From Pseudoduganella ginsengisoli (GTDB lineage Bacteria; Pseudomonadota; Gammaproteobacteria; Burkholderiales; Burkholderiaceae_D): a DNA stretch of 64,000 bases. Every line of letters begins with the position of its first letter. The first letter of the stretch is position 1. The position numbers and the translations under genes are program-made. Below are positions 10,352 through 19,910 of the stretch, one piece after another. Under the pieces are notes generated by a model. The model saw only the letters and a program-made list of their open reading frames with translations. It searched no databases and had not been told where the DNA came from. The stretch is from positions 1-64,000 of the forward strand of contig NZ_WNLA01000007.1 of NCBI RefSeq assembly GCF_009720865.1, read 5' to 3'.

Positions 10352-11032
10352 TCAGGACAAATTGAAGCTGGTCGACAGGCTGTAGCCTTCGCCATACGCG
10401 CTGCGCAATGGCAAATCCTGCCCCAAACCACTGCGGGCCTTTTTTCGCAAACGGTACACCAGCATATCGACACGCCGGCCCGCATCGGGGTCGTCACCGC
10501 CAATACCGGCAACGATGACCTGGCGCGGCACCGGACGTGTATTGATCGTCAGCAAATGCAGAAAGTTGCATTCCTTTTCCGTCAGCGTGATGGCTTGCCC
10601 TTGCAATTCCAGGCGGCGGGCGGCCAGGCGCAATGTCCATTTGGCGGGCAGCGGCACGGTTTCCTGTGGGCCCACGCGACGGTCCAGCGCTTCAATGTGC
10701 GCGGCCAGTTCAGGGAACTTGATGGGTTTGGTCAGATAATGGTCGGCGCCTAAACGCAAGCCGAGAATGCGGTTATCAAATGCTACTCGGCCCGTCAGAA
10801 CCAGCAAACCAATGTGCGGATATAGCTGGCGCATGCGCGGAATGACATTGAAGCCATCCTCGTCCGGCAAGCCCAGGTCGAGCACCACCACGCCAACATT
10901 GCCTTGGCTCAGTGCCGACCACATTTCGCCGGCGTTATTGGTGATGTGGACTACGTGTTCAAGCTCAGTCAGGAACTCCGCCATTTCTTCGGCATAGTCC
11001 AGATTGTCTTCCACGATCAATATCTGCGTCAT
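10352..11032 (-). CDS. OmpR-family response regulator
   Basis: A 226-residue two-component response regulator. The receiver domain (1-120) has the acidic pair at Glu8/Asp9, phospho-acceptor Asp52 (VVVLDLGLPDEDG) and the conserved Lys of LTKPIKF. A C-terminal winged-helix DNA-binding domain (about 130-226) contains LTEKECNFLHLL and a recognition region ending VYRLRKKAR. It lies 92 bases downstream of the kinase gene at 11125-12156, the likely cognate partner. It probably acts as a transcription factor. Targets are unknown. Confidence 0.93.
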   Translation of the reverse strand: MTQILIVEDNLDYAEEMAEFLTELEHVVHITNNAGEMWSALSQGNVGVVVLDLGLPDEDGFNVIPRMRQLYPHIGLLVLTGRVAFDNRILGLRLGADHYLTKPIKFPELAAHIEALDRRVGPQETVPLPAKWTLRLAARRLELQGQAITLTEKECNFLHLLTINTRPVPRQVIVAGIGGDDPDAGRRVDMLVYRLRKKARSGLGQDLPLRSAYGEGYSLSTSFNLS

Positions 11033-11124
11033 GTATGAAGCGCCATTTAATTGGATGTAAGCATGCGCCTACATGGTGAGAATTATCACCGGTTGGTGCT
11101 GCATGGCGCAAGGCTTTTCCCGGC

Positions 11125-12156
11125 TCAAGCTGCGATTGGAAGCCAAATCCTAAATTTCTTGCCGCTTTCAGAAAAATTCTCGACCGTCAGCGTCCCGCCA
11201 TGTACTTCCACCACTGCACGCGCCATATATAAGCCGAGGCCGGAACCAGCAATACCAACGGCATTAGGGCCCCGGTAGCCTTTTTCAAACAGCTTATCGA
11301 TCTCATCAGGGGGGATACCATTACCCTGGTCCGATACCGCGAATTCAATGCCACCCTCTGTTGCTTTTTTGCCGATCAGTGTTATGGCCACGTCATCGCG
11401 TGTGTACTTAATGGCATTGTCGAGCAAGATCTCCAGGCACAGGCGCATGCCGGCCGGGTCGCAGCGCAGCCATTGCGGCATGCCTTCCACTTCCACACGC
11501 ACATTGGCGCGGCGTGTGCGGGCCTGCTCTGCCGCGGTTTCCAGCAGCGCCAGCGGTGAAATCTCGTTGGGTTGGCGCTTGCGGCCTATCGACGCCAGCC
11601 GTTCCGGCGACAGGTATTCGTCCAGCATGGCCAACAGCCGGTCAACTGCTGTCTGGATTTTTGTATAACGTTTGCGCGTTGCCTCGTCGTGGTGGGCGCC
11701 CGTCATTTCCAGGCGCTGGATGGCGCCATCGATGGTGGACAGCGGCGTGCGGAATTCATGCGACAGCATCGACGCGAATTTCTTTTGCTGTTGCTGCCAT
11801 TCGTGCCGCTCGCTGGCATCGCGGACCGTGCCCGTCAGCGCCACGGCGCTGCCGAACTCATTCAATACCAGCACGGATTCCACGTCGACCGGGATCGTGC
11901 TGCCATCGGTCGCATGGGCCAGATCCAGTTCGCGCCGCACGCGCAATCGGCTTTGGTCGCCAGCCGCAAAGCGCTCTAGCCGCAACGGCAATTCTTTGAT
12001 CAAGCCATCGGCCAGCTTTTGCGCCTGTTCCAGCGTGTAGCCGAAACGGCGGCCGGCAGCAGGGCTCAGGTACAGCAGCTTGCCGCTGTCGCATTCAAGC
12101 ATAAAATGCACGTCGCTGCTGTTGTCGAGAATTTGGCGGTACAAGGCTTCGGACAT
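11125..12156 (-). CDS. cytosolic PAS-domain sensor histidine kinase
   Basis: 343 residues with a PAS domain (about 5-115), a HisKA dimerisation domain with the phospho-acceptor His133 in FASMLSHEFRTPLS, and a C-terminal HATPase domain (LEILLDNAIKYT, DQGNGIPP, GSGLGLYMARAVVEVHGG). There is no signal peptide or membrane segment, so the kinase is soluble and should sense an intracellular cue through its PAS fold. It is upstream of the OmpR-type regulator in the same direction and 12 bases downstream of the helicase gene, so all three may share a transcript. Confidence 0.92.
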   Translation of the reverse strand: MSEALYRQILDNSSDVHFMLECDSGKLLYLSPAAGRRFGYTLEQAQKLADGLIKELPLRLERFAAGDQSRLRVRRELDLAHATDGSTIPVDVESVLVLNEFGSAVALTGTVRDASERHEWQQQQKKFASMLSHEFRTPLSTIDGAIQRLEMTGAHHDEATRKRYTKIQTAVDRLLAMLDEYLSPERLASIGRKRQPNEISPLALLETAAEQARTRRANVRVEVEGMPQWLRCDPAGMRLCLEILLDNAIKYTRDDVAITLIGKKATEGGIEFAVSDQGNGIPPDEIDKLFEKGYRGPNAVGIAGSGLGLYMARAVVEVHGGTLTVENFSESGKKFRIWLPIAA

Positions 12157-12168
12157 GGATCAATCCAC

Positions 12169-15100
12169 TTAATCTACCAAAGGCGCAAAGATTTGCTGCA
12201 AGTCTTCCTGCGTCAACGTCATCTTTTGCGATTCGCCTTCCGCCAGCACCGATTGCGCCAGGTCGGATTTTTTCTGCTGCAAGACCTGGATCTTTTCTTC
12301 CAGCGTGCCCTTGGCAATCAACTTGTAGACAAATACCGGCTTGTCCTGGCCGATACGCCAGGCGCGGTCCGTAGCCTGGTTTTCCGCTGCCGGGTTCCAC
12401 CACGGGTCGTAGTGAATCACGGTATCGGCGGCCGTCAAGTTCAAGCCCACGCCGCCGGCCTTCAGCGAAATCAGGAAGATCGGCACAGCGCCTTGCTGGA
12501 ACGCCGCCACTTGCGCGCTGCGGTCCTTGGTTTCGCCGGTCAGGATCGCGTACGGAATGTCACGCGCATCCAGTTCTTCTTCAATCAATTCCAGCATCGA
12601 CGTGAATTGCGAGAACACGAGGATTTTACGTTTCTCTTCCAGCAAATCCTCCACCATCTGCATCAAATCCTGCAGCTTGGCGGAACCGGCTGCCTGTTTT
12701 TTCGACGGCAGCGTTTTCACGAGACGCGGGTCGCAGCATACCTGGCGCAGTTTCAGCAACGCTTCCAGGATCACGATCTGGCTGCGCGCCACGCCTTTAC
12801 GGTCGATTTCTTCGCGCACCTTCTGGTCCATGGCCAGCCGCACGGTTTCATACAAGTCGCGCTGGGCGCCCGTCAACTCCACCTTGCGCACCATTTCTGT
12901 TTTTGGCGGAAGTTCCTTGGCCACGCTGTCCTTGGTACGGCGCAGCAGGAACGGCTTGATGCGGCGGTTCAGCAGCGCGCGGCGCAGCGGATCGTCTTGC
13001 CGTTCGATCGGATGCCGGAATTGCGAGTTGAAAGTTTTCTCGTCGCCCAGCAAGCCTGGCAACAGGAAGTGGAATTGCGACCACAATTCCCCCAGGTGGT
13101 TTTCCAGCGGCGTGCCGGACAGGCATAAACGGTGGCGCGACTTCAGCAAGCTCGCGCTTTGCGCCGCCTTCGAGCGGGTGTTCTTGATGTAATGCGACTC
13201 ATCAAGGATCACCAGGTGGAATTCATGTTCGTGCAGTTTTTCTTCATCGCGCGGCAGCAGCGCGTACGTCGTCAGCACCAGGTCCGCCTGCGGAATCTGG
13301 TCAAACAATTGTGCGCGGTCTTTGCCTTGCAACAGCAGCACGCGCAAGTCCGGCGCGAAGCGCGCTGCTTCATCTTGCCAGTTGCCCATCAAGCTCGTAG
13401 GGGCAATCACCAGCACCGGATGCGTGAGGCGGCCTGCCTCTTTTTCCACCAGGATGTGCGCCAGCGTTTGCACGGTTTTACCCAAGCCCATGTCATCGGC
13501 CAGGATGCCGGCTAAACCATATTCGCGCAGGAATTGCATCCATGCGAGGCCGTCGGCCTGGTAATCGCGCAACGTGGCGCGCAAGCCGGCCGGCGTCGGC
13601 ACGCGCTTGACGGAACTGAACTGGTTCAGGCGGCGGCCCATTTCACGCAACTCTTCGCCGCCAGTCCATTCAAAGTCCACCGTACGCGCCAATTCATCGA
13701 GGCGCGCCGCATCCAGCGTGGCCATGCGCACCGAGTGGCGGATTTTTTCGCTGAAATACAGTTCGCCCAAGGTGGCGAGAATCGGCTTCACGCGGTTCCA
13801 TGGCAACGCGACACGCTCGCCATCGGACAACGTCGCCAGCATCTGGTCTTCTTCCGCATGCACGGCCAGCGCTTTCGGGCTGAAATCGTTGGGCGCATTG
13901 CGGATCATTTGCACCAGCACCGGCAACAGCGGAATGCGTTCGCCCGCCACCACAATGCCCAGCTCCAGGTCGAACCACGCGTGGCCGCCATCGGCGTCGT
14001 CTTCTTCCACTTCCGCATACCAGCCATCGACAGCCGTCACGTCATAGCGGTACTTCGATGTCTTTTCCACTTGCCAGCCATTGCTGCGCAATTCATCAAT
14101 GCCATCAGCGGCAAAGCGCAGCCAGTCAGCCTGGCTAGCCAGCAGCAAGCCGCCGCGCACGGACGACAGCGGCAGCGCATTCGGCTTGCGGAAGCCCAGC
14201 GCCGTCAGCGCCGCCAGCGCATCGGCTTCAGCCTGTTCATTGCGCTGGATGACTTCAGTGACTTCGCCGCGCTGGCGCACGACGCGCTGCGACGGGTCGA
14301 ACGACACGCGTTCGCCATCATAGTCATACGACAAGACCGCGTAATCGTTCCAGCGCTGGTGCGCGCCATCGGCCAGCATGGCCGAATCCAGCACAAGGAT
14401 AGGTTTCGGCAACACGTCATTGCGGATGCGCTGCGGCAGCGGCTGCGGCAGCGGCATCAATTGCTGCAAGCCGTGCGCCAGCAACAGTTGCGACACGCGC
14501 AGTTTATCGTTGGCCGTCAACAGCGGCGCTTGCGCCACCAGCGCCTGCAAGTCGGCCAGCGGGATTTCCGTGCCGCCCTGGTTTAATTGCAGTACGCCGC
14601 ACGACAGGTTATCGATGTACCATGGCGGATCGGTCGGCAGCATGTAGTCGACGGAATCGGCGCCATGATGGCGCGCACCTTCCGGCGCTTCCACTGCCCA
14701 GCCCAGCCGCAAGCCCTTGCCTTCTTCGCGCCATGCCAGGTTGGCCTGCCGCAGCGCGCCACCTTTCATCGGGTACACCAGCCCATTGCCCACGTCGGAC
14801 CACGAATTGGCCCACAGCAGTTTGTCCTGTTCAGCCAGCATTTGCAGCAGGGCCGCACCAATCTTGCCGCGTGGTTCCGTGGCGCTGCCCGTTTGTGAAT
14901 TCGGGCCGCTGCGCATGGCAACAAAGAAGCGGATCAAGTCTTCATCACCGGCTTCCAGGAAAGAAGGCGGCGCGGACAACAGGGAAAATACTTCGCTGAC
15001 AGGCGTTGCGGCAGCCACGTCGCCATTCGGGCGCAAGCGTGCCTTGTACAGGCACAGCGCCACATGGCGGCCACCGCTGGTCGGCGCCAGCACATAAATT

Positions 15101-15297
15101 AACCGGTACTGCGTTTGCGGCTGTTTCGGGTCCGGCTCTGGTATTACTGCCAGCTTCGGCTTCGGATGCGCAGCTGCATCCACCCGCTGTAGCCACGTGG
15201 CAACCGCATAGGGCAGCTGGGTCGCTGGTGCCGATGCTGGGGCCTGGGCCGGGGTGGTTTCGCGGGTTTCGGCGCGTGTCAAATCCATAGTGCGCAT
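12169..15297 (-). CDS. SNF2-family DNA helicase/translocase
   Basis: A 1042-residue Swi2/Snf2-type ATPase. The first half (1-570) is a poorly conserved bacterial SNF2 N-terminal region. The helicase core follows: Walker A in DDMGLGKTVQ at 601-610, LVIAPTSL, the DESH box at 699-702, LCLSGTPLENHLGELWS, then the C-terminal helicase domain with VFSQFTSMLELI, SLKAGGVGLNLTAAD and ATDRAWRIGQ. Such proteins move along duplex DNA and remodel bound proteins such as stalled RNA polymerase. An alternative start three codons in (15288) is possible. It diverges from tex, sharing an intergenic region of about 230 bases. Confidence 0.95.
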   Translation of the reverse strand: MRTMDLTRAETRETTPAQAPASAPATQLPYAVATWLQRVDAAAHPKPKLAVIPEPDPKQPQTQYRLIYVLAPTSGGRHVALCLYKARLRPNGDVAAATPVSEVFSLLSAPPSFLEAGDEDLIRFFVAMRSGPNSQTGSATEPRGKIGAALLQMLAEQDKLLWANSWSDVGNGLVYPMKGGALRQANLAWREEGKGLRLGWAVEAPEGARHHGADSVDYMLPTDPPWYIDNLSCGVLQLNQGGTEIPLADLQALVAQAPLLTANDKLRVSQLLLAHGLQQLMPLPQPLPQRIRNDVLPKPILVLDSAMLADGAHQRWNDYAVLSYDYDGERVSFDPSQRVVRQRGEVTEVIQRNEQAEADALAALTALGFRKPNALPLSSVRGGLLLASQADWLRFAADGIDELRSNGWQVEKTSKYRYDVTAVDGWYAEVEEDDADGGHAWFDLELGIVVAGERIPLLPVLVQMIRNAPNDFSPKALAVHAEEDQMLATLSDGERVALPWNRVKPILATLGELYFSEKIRHSVRMATLDAARLDELARTVDFEWTGGEELREMGRRLNQFSSVKRVPTPAGLRATLRDYQADGLAWMQFLREYGLAGILADDMGLGKTVQTLAHILVEKEAGRLTHPVLVIAPTSLMGNWQDEAARFAPDLRVLLLQGKDRAQLFDQIPQADLVLTTYALLPRDEEKLHEHEFHLVILDESHYIKNTRSKAAQSASLLKSRHRLCLSGTPLENHLGELWSQFHFLLPGLLGDEKTFNSQFRHPIERQDDPLRRALLNRRIKPFLLRRTKDSVAKELPPKTEMVRKVELTGAQRDLYETVRLAMDQKVREEIDRKGVARSQIVILEALLKLRQVCCDPRLVKTLPSKKQAAGSAKLQDLMQMVEDLLEEKRKILVFSQFTSMLELIEEELDARDIPYAILTGETKDRSAQVAAFQQGAVPIFLISLKAGGVGLNLTAADTVIHYDPWWNPAAENQATDRAWRIGQDKPVFVYKLIAKGTLEEKIQVLQQKKSDLAQSVLAEGESQKMTLTQEDLQQIFAPLVD

Positions 15298-15526
15298 AGC
15301 TTTTACGAACTCTTACTTTGGTGCTTACAGAACTGCTGTTTTATTGGGAAGTGGACGGTTCTAAAACTGCAACATGTAATATTATCCGTTTTAGGGGGAT
15401 TCTGGTTTGTGTTTCTTCGAACATATCCCGTCTAAAACATGAAAGATAAGGAAAGCTGCGGTCCTGAGGTTGGCGATGGCAGCGGCATTGCGTATGATTC
15501 CGGGCTCGTCTTAGAGGAAATACGCC

Positions 15527-17878
15527 ATGCTGCCTACCATCGAACAACGCCTTGCCAACGAATTGGCCGCCAAGCCGGCCCAGGTCACTGCCGCCGTCGC
15601 CCTGCTGGATGAAGGCGCCACCGTGCCCTTCATTGCTCGTTATCGCAAGGAAGCCACCGGCGGCCTGGATGATACGCAATTGCGCTTGCTGGAAGAGCGC
15701 TTGCGCTACCTGCGCGAACTGGAAGAGCGCCGCGCCGCCATCGTGGCGTCGATTACCGAGCAAAACAAGATGACGCCGGCATTGCTGGACGCCGTCCTGC
15801 ATGCGGAAGACAAGACCCGCCTGGAAGACTTGTACCTCCCTTATAAACAAAAACGCCGCACCAAGGCGCAAATCGCCATCGAAGCAGGCTTGATGCCGCT
15901 GGCCGATGCCTTGCTGGCCGACCCCACGCTGAATCCTGACACGCACGCGCAGGCTTACTTGCGCGAAGCCTTCACCAATGCCGATGGCGTGGCCAATCCC
16001 GGCGTGCCGGATACCAAAGCCGCCCTCGACGGCGCGCGCCAAATCCTCATGGAACGCTTTGCCGAAGACGCGACCCTGCTGCAATCGTTGCGCGAATACG
16101 TGCAGGAACATGCGGTAGTTGAGTCCAAAGTCGTGGAAGGCAAGCAGGAAGAAGGCGAAAAATTCGCCGATTACTTTGATTACTCGGAAACCCTGGCCAC
16201 CGTGCCATCGCACCGTGCATTGGCATTGCTGCGCGGCCGCCGTGAAGGCGTGCTGGACGTGACGTTGCGCCTGGATACGGAAGCGGAAAAACCCAAGTGG
16301 GATGCGCCGCTGAACCCGTGCGAAAGCCGCATTGCCGCCCGTTTCGGCATCAAACAGGCAGGCCGCCCTGCCGACAAATGGCTGGCCGACACGGCGCGCT
16401 GGACGTGGCGCGTCAAAAGCTTCATGCACCTGGAAACCGAATTGATGGGCGCGCTGCGTGAAAAAGCGGAAACGGATGCCATCAATGTCTTCGCTACCAA
16501 TTTGAAAGCGTTGCTGCTGGCAGCCCCGGCGGGGCAGCGCGCCACCATGGGCCTGGACCCTGGCTTGCGTACCGGCGTCAAAGTCGCCGTGGTCGATTCC
16601 ACCGGCAAAGTGGTTGAAACGGCAACGATTTATCCGCACCAGCCAAGAAATGACTGGGCCGGTTCGCTGCAAACGCTGGGCCGCCTGGCCGCCAAGCACA
16701 ATGTGTCCCTGGTTTCCATTGGCAATGGCACGGCATCGCGCGAAACCGACAAGCTGGCGCAAGAGTTGATTAAGTTATATCCGGAGCAAAAGCTGACCAA
16801 GATTGTCGTGTCGGAAGCCGGGGCATCCGTGTATTCCGCCTCGGAATTCGCGTCGCGCGAATTGCCGGAGCTGGACGTGTCGTTGCGCGGCGCCGTATCG
16901 ATTGCCCGCCGTTTGCAAGATCCGCTGGCGGAACTGGTGAAGATCGACCCGAAATCCATCGGCGTGGGGCAATACCAGCACGACGTGTCGCAAACGCAAT
17001 TGGCGCGCACGCTGGATGCCGTGGTGGAAGATTGCGTGAATGCGGTTGGTGTGGATGTGAATACTGCGTCGGCGCCGCTGCTGGCGCGCGTATCCGGGCT
17101 GTCGGCCAGCGTGGCGCAGGGTATCGTGAACTTCCGCGATGCGAATGGCGCCTTCACGTCGCGCGCGGGCTTGAAGAAAGTGCCCCGTTTGGGCGACAAG
17201 ACGTTTGAACAGGCGGCCGGCTTCCTGCGCATTTTGGGTGGAGAAAACCCGCTGGATGCGTCGGCAGTGCACCCGGAATCCTATCCTGTCGTAGAAAAAA
17301 TCCTTTCTGATATCAAAAAGGATATTAAAGGCGTCATCGGCGAATCATCGCTGATCAAGTCGTTGAACCCGGCCAAGTATGCGGACGACAAGTTCGGCGT
17401 GCCAACGGTGACGGATATCTTGAAAGAACTGGAAAAGCCGGGCCGCGATCCGCGTCCGGAATTCACCACGGCGACGTTCAAGGAAGGCGTGGAGGAAATC
17501 AGCGACTTGCGCCCGGATATGATCCTGGAAGGCGTGGTGACCAATGTGGCCGCGTTTGGCGCGTTTGTGGATATCGGCGTGCACCAGGATGGACTTGTCC
17601 ACATTTCCGCGCTGTCGAACTCGTTCGTCAAGGACCCGCATACGGTGGTGAAAGCGGGCCAGGTGGTCAAGGTCAAAGTGCTGGAAGTCGACGTCAAGCG
17701 CAAGCGCATTGCCTTGACCATGCGCCTGTCGGACAGTGCTCCACAGGCGGGGTCCCGCCCCGAGCAGCGCAGTGAGCGCAATGACCGCCGCGCCATGGGC
17801 CAGCACCAGAAGCAGCAGTCGCGCGAGCCCCAAGTGCAAGGTTCGATGGCCGCAGCCTTCGCAAAACTGCGCGGCTAA
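15527..17878 (+). CDS. tex: Tex-family RNA-binding transcription accessory protein
   Basis: 783 residues, the normal length for Tex. It starts with the typical [20 protein letters not shown], followed by helical N-terminal repeats. A YqgF/RNase H-like domain begins at about residue 335 ([17 protein letters not shown]). Helix-hairpin-helix segments lie at about 510-555 ([20 protein letters not shown]), and an S1 RNA-binding domain at about 663-735 ([19 protein letters not shown]). Tex binds nucleic acid and influences transcription and stress tolerance in other bacteria. The final tail of about 45 residues is Gln/Arg-rich and probably disordered. Confidence 0.97.
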   Translation: MLPTIEQRLANELAAKPAQVTAAVALLDEGATVPFIARYRKEATGGLDDTQLRLLEERLRYLRELEERRAAIVASITEQNKMTPALLDAVLHAEDKTRLEDLYLPYKQKRRTKAQIAIEAGLMPLADALLADPTLNPDTHAQAYLREAFTNADGVANPGVPDTKAALDGARQILMERFAEDATLLQSLREYVQEHAVVESKVVEGKQEEGEKFADYFDYSETLATVPSHRALALLRGRREGVLDVTLRLDTEAEKPKWDAPLNPCESRIAARFGIKQAGRPADKWLADTARWTWRVKSFMHLETELMGALREKAETDAINVFATNLKALLLAAPAGQRATMGLDPGLRTGVKVAVVDSTGKVVETATIYPHQPRNDWAGSLQTLGRLAAKHNVSLVSIGNGTASRETDKLAQELIKLYPEQKLTKIVVSEAGASVYSASEFASRELPELDVSLRGAVSIARRLQDPLAELVKIDPKSIGVGQYQHDVSQTQLARTLDAVVEDCVNAVGVDVNTASAPLLARVSGLSASVAQGIVNFRDANGAFTSRAGLKKVPRLGDKTFEQAAGFLRILGGENPLDASAVHPESYPVVEKILSDIKKDIKGVIGESSLIKSLNPAKYADDKFGVPTVTDILKELEKPGRDPRPEFTTATFKEGVEEISDLRPDMILEGVVTNVAAFGAFVDIGVHQDGLVHISALSNSFVKDPHTVVKAGQVVKVKVLEVDVKRKRIALTMRLSDSAPQAGSRPEQRSERNDRRAMGQHQKQQSREPQVQGSMAAAFAKLRG

Positions 17879-17894
17879 AACTTGCCAAATCACC

Positions 17895-17940
17895 GTGCCG
17901 GGAATTTAGATCTAGCAAAAAAGTCCCTGGCACCTTTTTT
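17895..17940 (+). terminator. terminator downstream of tex
   Basis: GTGCC-GGGA (17895-17903) pairs with TCCC-T-GGCAC (17924-17933) with one bulged base, and six T follow. It lies 17 bases past the tex stop codon. The right arm carries the words GTCCC and TGGCACC, similar to the palindromic elements at 55770-55822. Confidence 0.65.
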
Positions 17941-18031
17941 CTAATGGGCAAGTAGTAGCTGGCTTGCTGATACCCCGGGTGCCGATTTCTTATAAAATGT
18001 CGGCATCTTCATCTTTTCCCCTGAGGCAGTT

Positions 18032-18349
18032 ATGAGCGACGTACAAACCTGGATCAAAGAAACCGTGACCAACACGCCAGTGGTCCTGTTCATGAAGGGC
18101 ACCGCCCAGTTCCCGCAATGCGGCTTTTCCGGCCGTGCTATCCAGATCCTGAAAGCGTGCGGCGTTGAAAACATCGCCACCGTGAACGTGCTGGACGACC
18201 CTGAAGTGCGCCAGGGCATCAAAGAATACTCGAACTGGCCAACCATTCCACAGCTGTACGTGCGCGGCGAGTTCATCGGCGGCTCGGACATCATGTCGGA
18301 AATGTTTGAATCCGGCGAACTGAAGGCCCTGCTGGACAACAATGGCTGA
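18032..18349 (+). CDS. grxD: monothiol glutaredoxin, Grx4 type
   Basis: A 105-residue monothiol glutaredoxin. The CGFS active site sits in [14 protein letters not shown], preceded by [17 protein letters not shown] and GGSDI form the glutathione-binding surface. Grx4-type proteins bind a 2Fe-2S cluster with glutathione and deliver it to other proteins. The stop codon overlaps the start of ubiX by 8 bases, so translation is probably coupled. Confidence 0.97.
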   Translation: MSDVQTWIKETVTNTPVVLFMKGTAQFPQCGFSGRAIQILKACGVENIATVNVLDDPEVRQGIKEYSNWPTIPQLYVRGEFIGGSDIMSEMFESGELKALLDNNG

Positions 18350-18920
18350 TAAGCCAAAGCGGCTCGTCATTGCCATCACGGGCGCCACTGGCGCCGTGTA
18401 TGGCGTGCGGCTGCTGGAAGTGCTAAAGGCACTGCCGCAGAAAGTCGAATCGCACCTGGTGATTTCCGACGCGGCAGTGCTGACCCTGCATCAAGAGACC
18501 GGTTTGCAGCGCAAGCAAGTGGAAGCGCTGGCCGACGTCGTGCACAAGCAAAACAATATCGGCGCAGCCATTGCCAGCGGCTCGTTCCAGTGTGACGGGA
18601 TGGTGATTGCGCCGTGCTCGATGAAAACCCTGGCGGCCGTGGCGCACGGCTTGTCCGACAACTTGATTGCCCGCGCAGCGGACGTCATGCTCAAAGAGCG
18701 CCGCCGGCTGGTATTGATGGTGCGCGAAACACCATTTAACCTGGCGCATTTGCGCAATATGACCGCCGTGACGGAAATGGGCGGCATTATTTTCCCGCCC
18801 TTACCCAGCTTTTATCATCAGCCGCAATCGATCGCCGAGATGGTCGATCACACAGTGGCGCGCGTACTTGACCTATTCGCGGTTGAACACGAACTGGCGC
18901 CCCGCTGGGCAGGAATGTAA
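18342..18920 (+). CDS. ubiX: flavin prenyltransferase UbiX
   Basis: 192 residues. The N-terminal [17 protein letters not shown] matches the FMN-binding loop of UbiX/Pad1. Further family signatures are [33 protein letters not shown] and [18 protein letters not shown]. UbiX prenylates FMN to make the cofactor of the UbiD decarboxylase in ubiquinone synthesis. It overlaps grxD by 8 bases. Confidence 0.97.
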   Translation: MADKPKRLVIAITGATGAVYGVRLLEVLKALPQKVESHLVISDAAVLTLHQETGLQRKQVEALADVVHKQNNIGAAIASGSFQCDGMVIAPCSMKTLAAVAHGLSDNLIARAADVMLKERRRLVLMVRETPFNLAHLRNMTAVTEMGGIIFPPLPSFYHQPQSIAEMVDHTVARVLDLFAVEHELAPRWAGM

Positions 18921-18947
18921 AACCGGTATAACTGGATACGGCAGGGG

Positions 18948-19124
18948 TCAATTACCGAAACGGGTATCGGCCCGCTTCAATTCCCGCATTTCTTCCAGCA
19001 TCCGGCGCTGTTCATTTCTTTTGCGCAGGACTTCAGCATGGCGCGTCGCAGACATAGGCGGCGCAGTCATCAAATCTTTCAATTGCGCAGAATTGCTGTA
19101 ATTGTTTCGAATCGGACGGCTCAA
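18948..19124 (-). CDS. small hypothetical protein with a charged helical tail
   Basis: A short minus-strand frame of 58 residues ends in a highly charged stretch (RHAEVLRKRNEQRRMLEEM) that would form an amphipathic helix. The TTG start at 19124 was chosen because AAGGAG lies 6 bases upstream. An ATG at 19151 would add nine residues but lacks a ribosome site. It lies between ubiX (convergent, 27 bases away) and an HTH regulator. No family was recognised, and it may not be a real gene. Confidence 0.45.
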   Translation of the reverse strand: MSRPIRNNYSNSAQLKDLMTAPPMSATRHAEVLRKRNEQRRMLEEMRELKRADTRFGN

Positions 19125-19259
19125 TGCAGACTCCTTGAAAATCACATGCATGGGTATTGTGCCTGATTTTCGTGTCGAATTGATGACGATTTATTACAAG
19201 ACAGCACGCGGCGGCGTTTGGGACGCGGCGGCGGGACAGTTCCGCCGCCGGAATGGCGG

Positions 19260-19667
19260 TTACTTCTGATAATTTACCCGCACCAGCATGCGGATAAATT
19301 CTCGGGCGATCTGGCGGTGATGTTCATCTAATCGCTGTAAATCAGCAATGAGTTTCACATCAGCCGACTCGAAACGGGACAGGCTGCTGCCATTTTGCTC
19401 CGTCGGGGCCACCGATTCCGGCCCGCCAAAGCGTAACCAGTCGGCAGGCACGCCTAACCATTGCGCAATCATGCGCAATTTTTCCTGCGTAGGAATAGCT
19501 TCGCCCACCAGCCATTTGCGGGCCGCATGCACAGTAATCGGCCGGCCGTCGAAACGGATATTAAATTCCCTGGCCAGGCGGGTGGGGCTATCGGGTGAAT
19601 AATGTGCGTTTTTAAGAGCCTGCTGGAGTCGCTGGCTAAAGCTTTCGCGTTCGTTGGATGAATTCAT
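19260..19667 (-). CDS. Cro/CI-type HTH transcriptional regulator
   Basis: 135 residues. The N-terminal half resembles phage-type repressor DNA-binding domains: SFSQRLQQALKNA, a turn, then ITVHAARKWLVGEAIPTQEKLRMIAQWLGVPADWLRFG, where helix-turn-helix and post-HTH segments can be seen. The C-terminal half is helical with no recognised ligand or protease domain. Its upstream region contains an inverted pair of TTGTCA-type words around 19697-19725 and a perfect palindrome at 19892-19909, either of which could be an autoregulatory operator. No other phage genes adjoin it. Confidence 0.85.
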   Translation of the reverse strand: MNSSNERESFSQRLQQALKNAHYSPDSPTRLAREFNIRFDGRPITVHAARKWLVGEAIPTQEKLRMIAQWLGVPADWLRFGGPESVAPTEQNGSSLSRFESADVKLIADLQRLDEHHRQIAREFIRMLVRVNYQK

Positions 19668-19883
19668 AGTTGCACTATTTCACGTCGCGGCATAATTGTC
19701 AGTCTCTCAGCGCTTGTGACAATCGAGAATTCAAAATATAACATTTGAAGGGCTCATGATCGCGCAGTGATCAAAGTCCTTTCCAAACTTTGTACCAAGC
19801 TCTGAATAATACGGAAAATTGTATTCAGCGGCGACATCGTTGGATTGAACGTTCGTTCAGCAAGATGCGTTTACGCCACTTTC

Positions 19884-19909
19884 TCTCCAATTGTCACATA
19901 AATGTGACA
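19884..19909. promoter_or_regulatory. palindromic operator candidate upstream of the HTH gene
   Basis: TGTCACATAAATGTGACA (19892-19909) is a perfect 8-base inverted repeat with a 2-base centre. It overlaps the word TCTCCAATTGTCACA, which is shared exactly with the chemoreceptor upstream region. It lies 2 bases past the stop codon of the metallo-hydrolase and about 220 bases upstream of the HTH regulator. Confidence 0.4.
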
Positions 19910-19910
19910 C

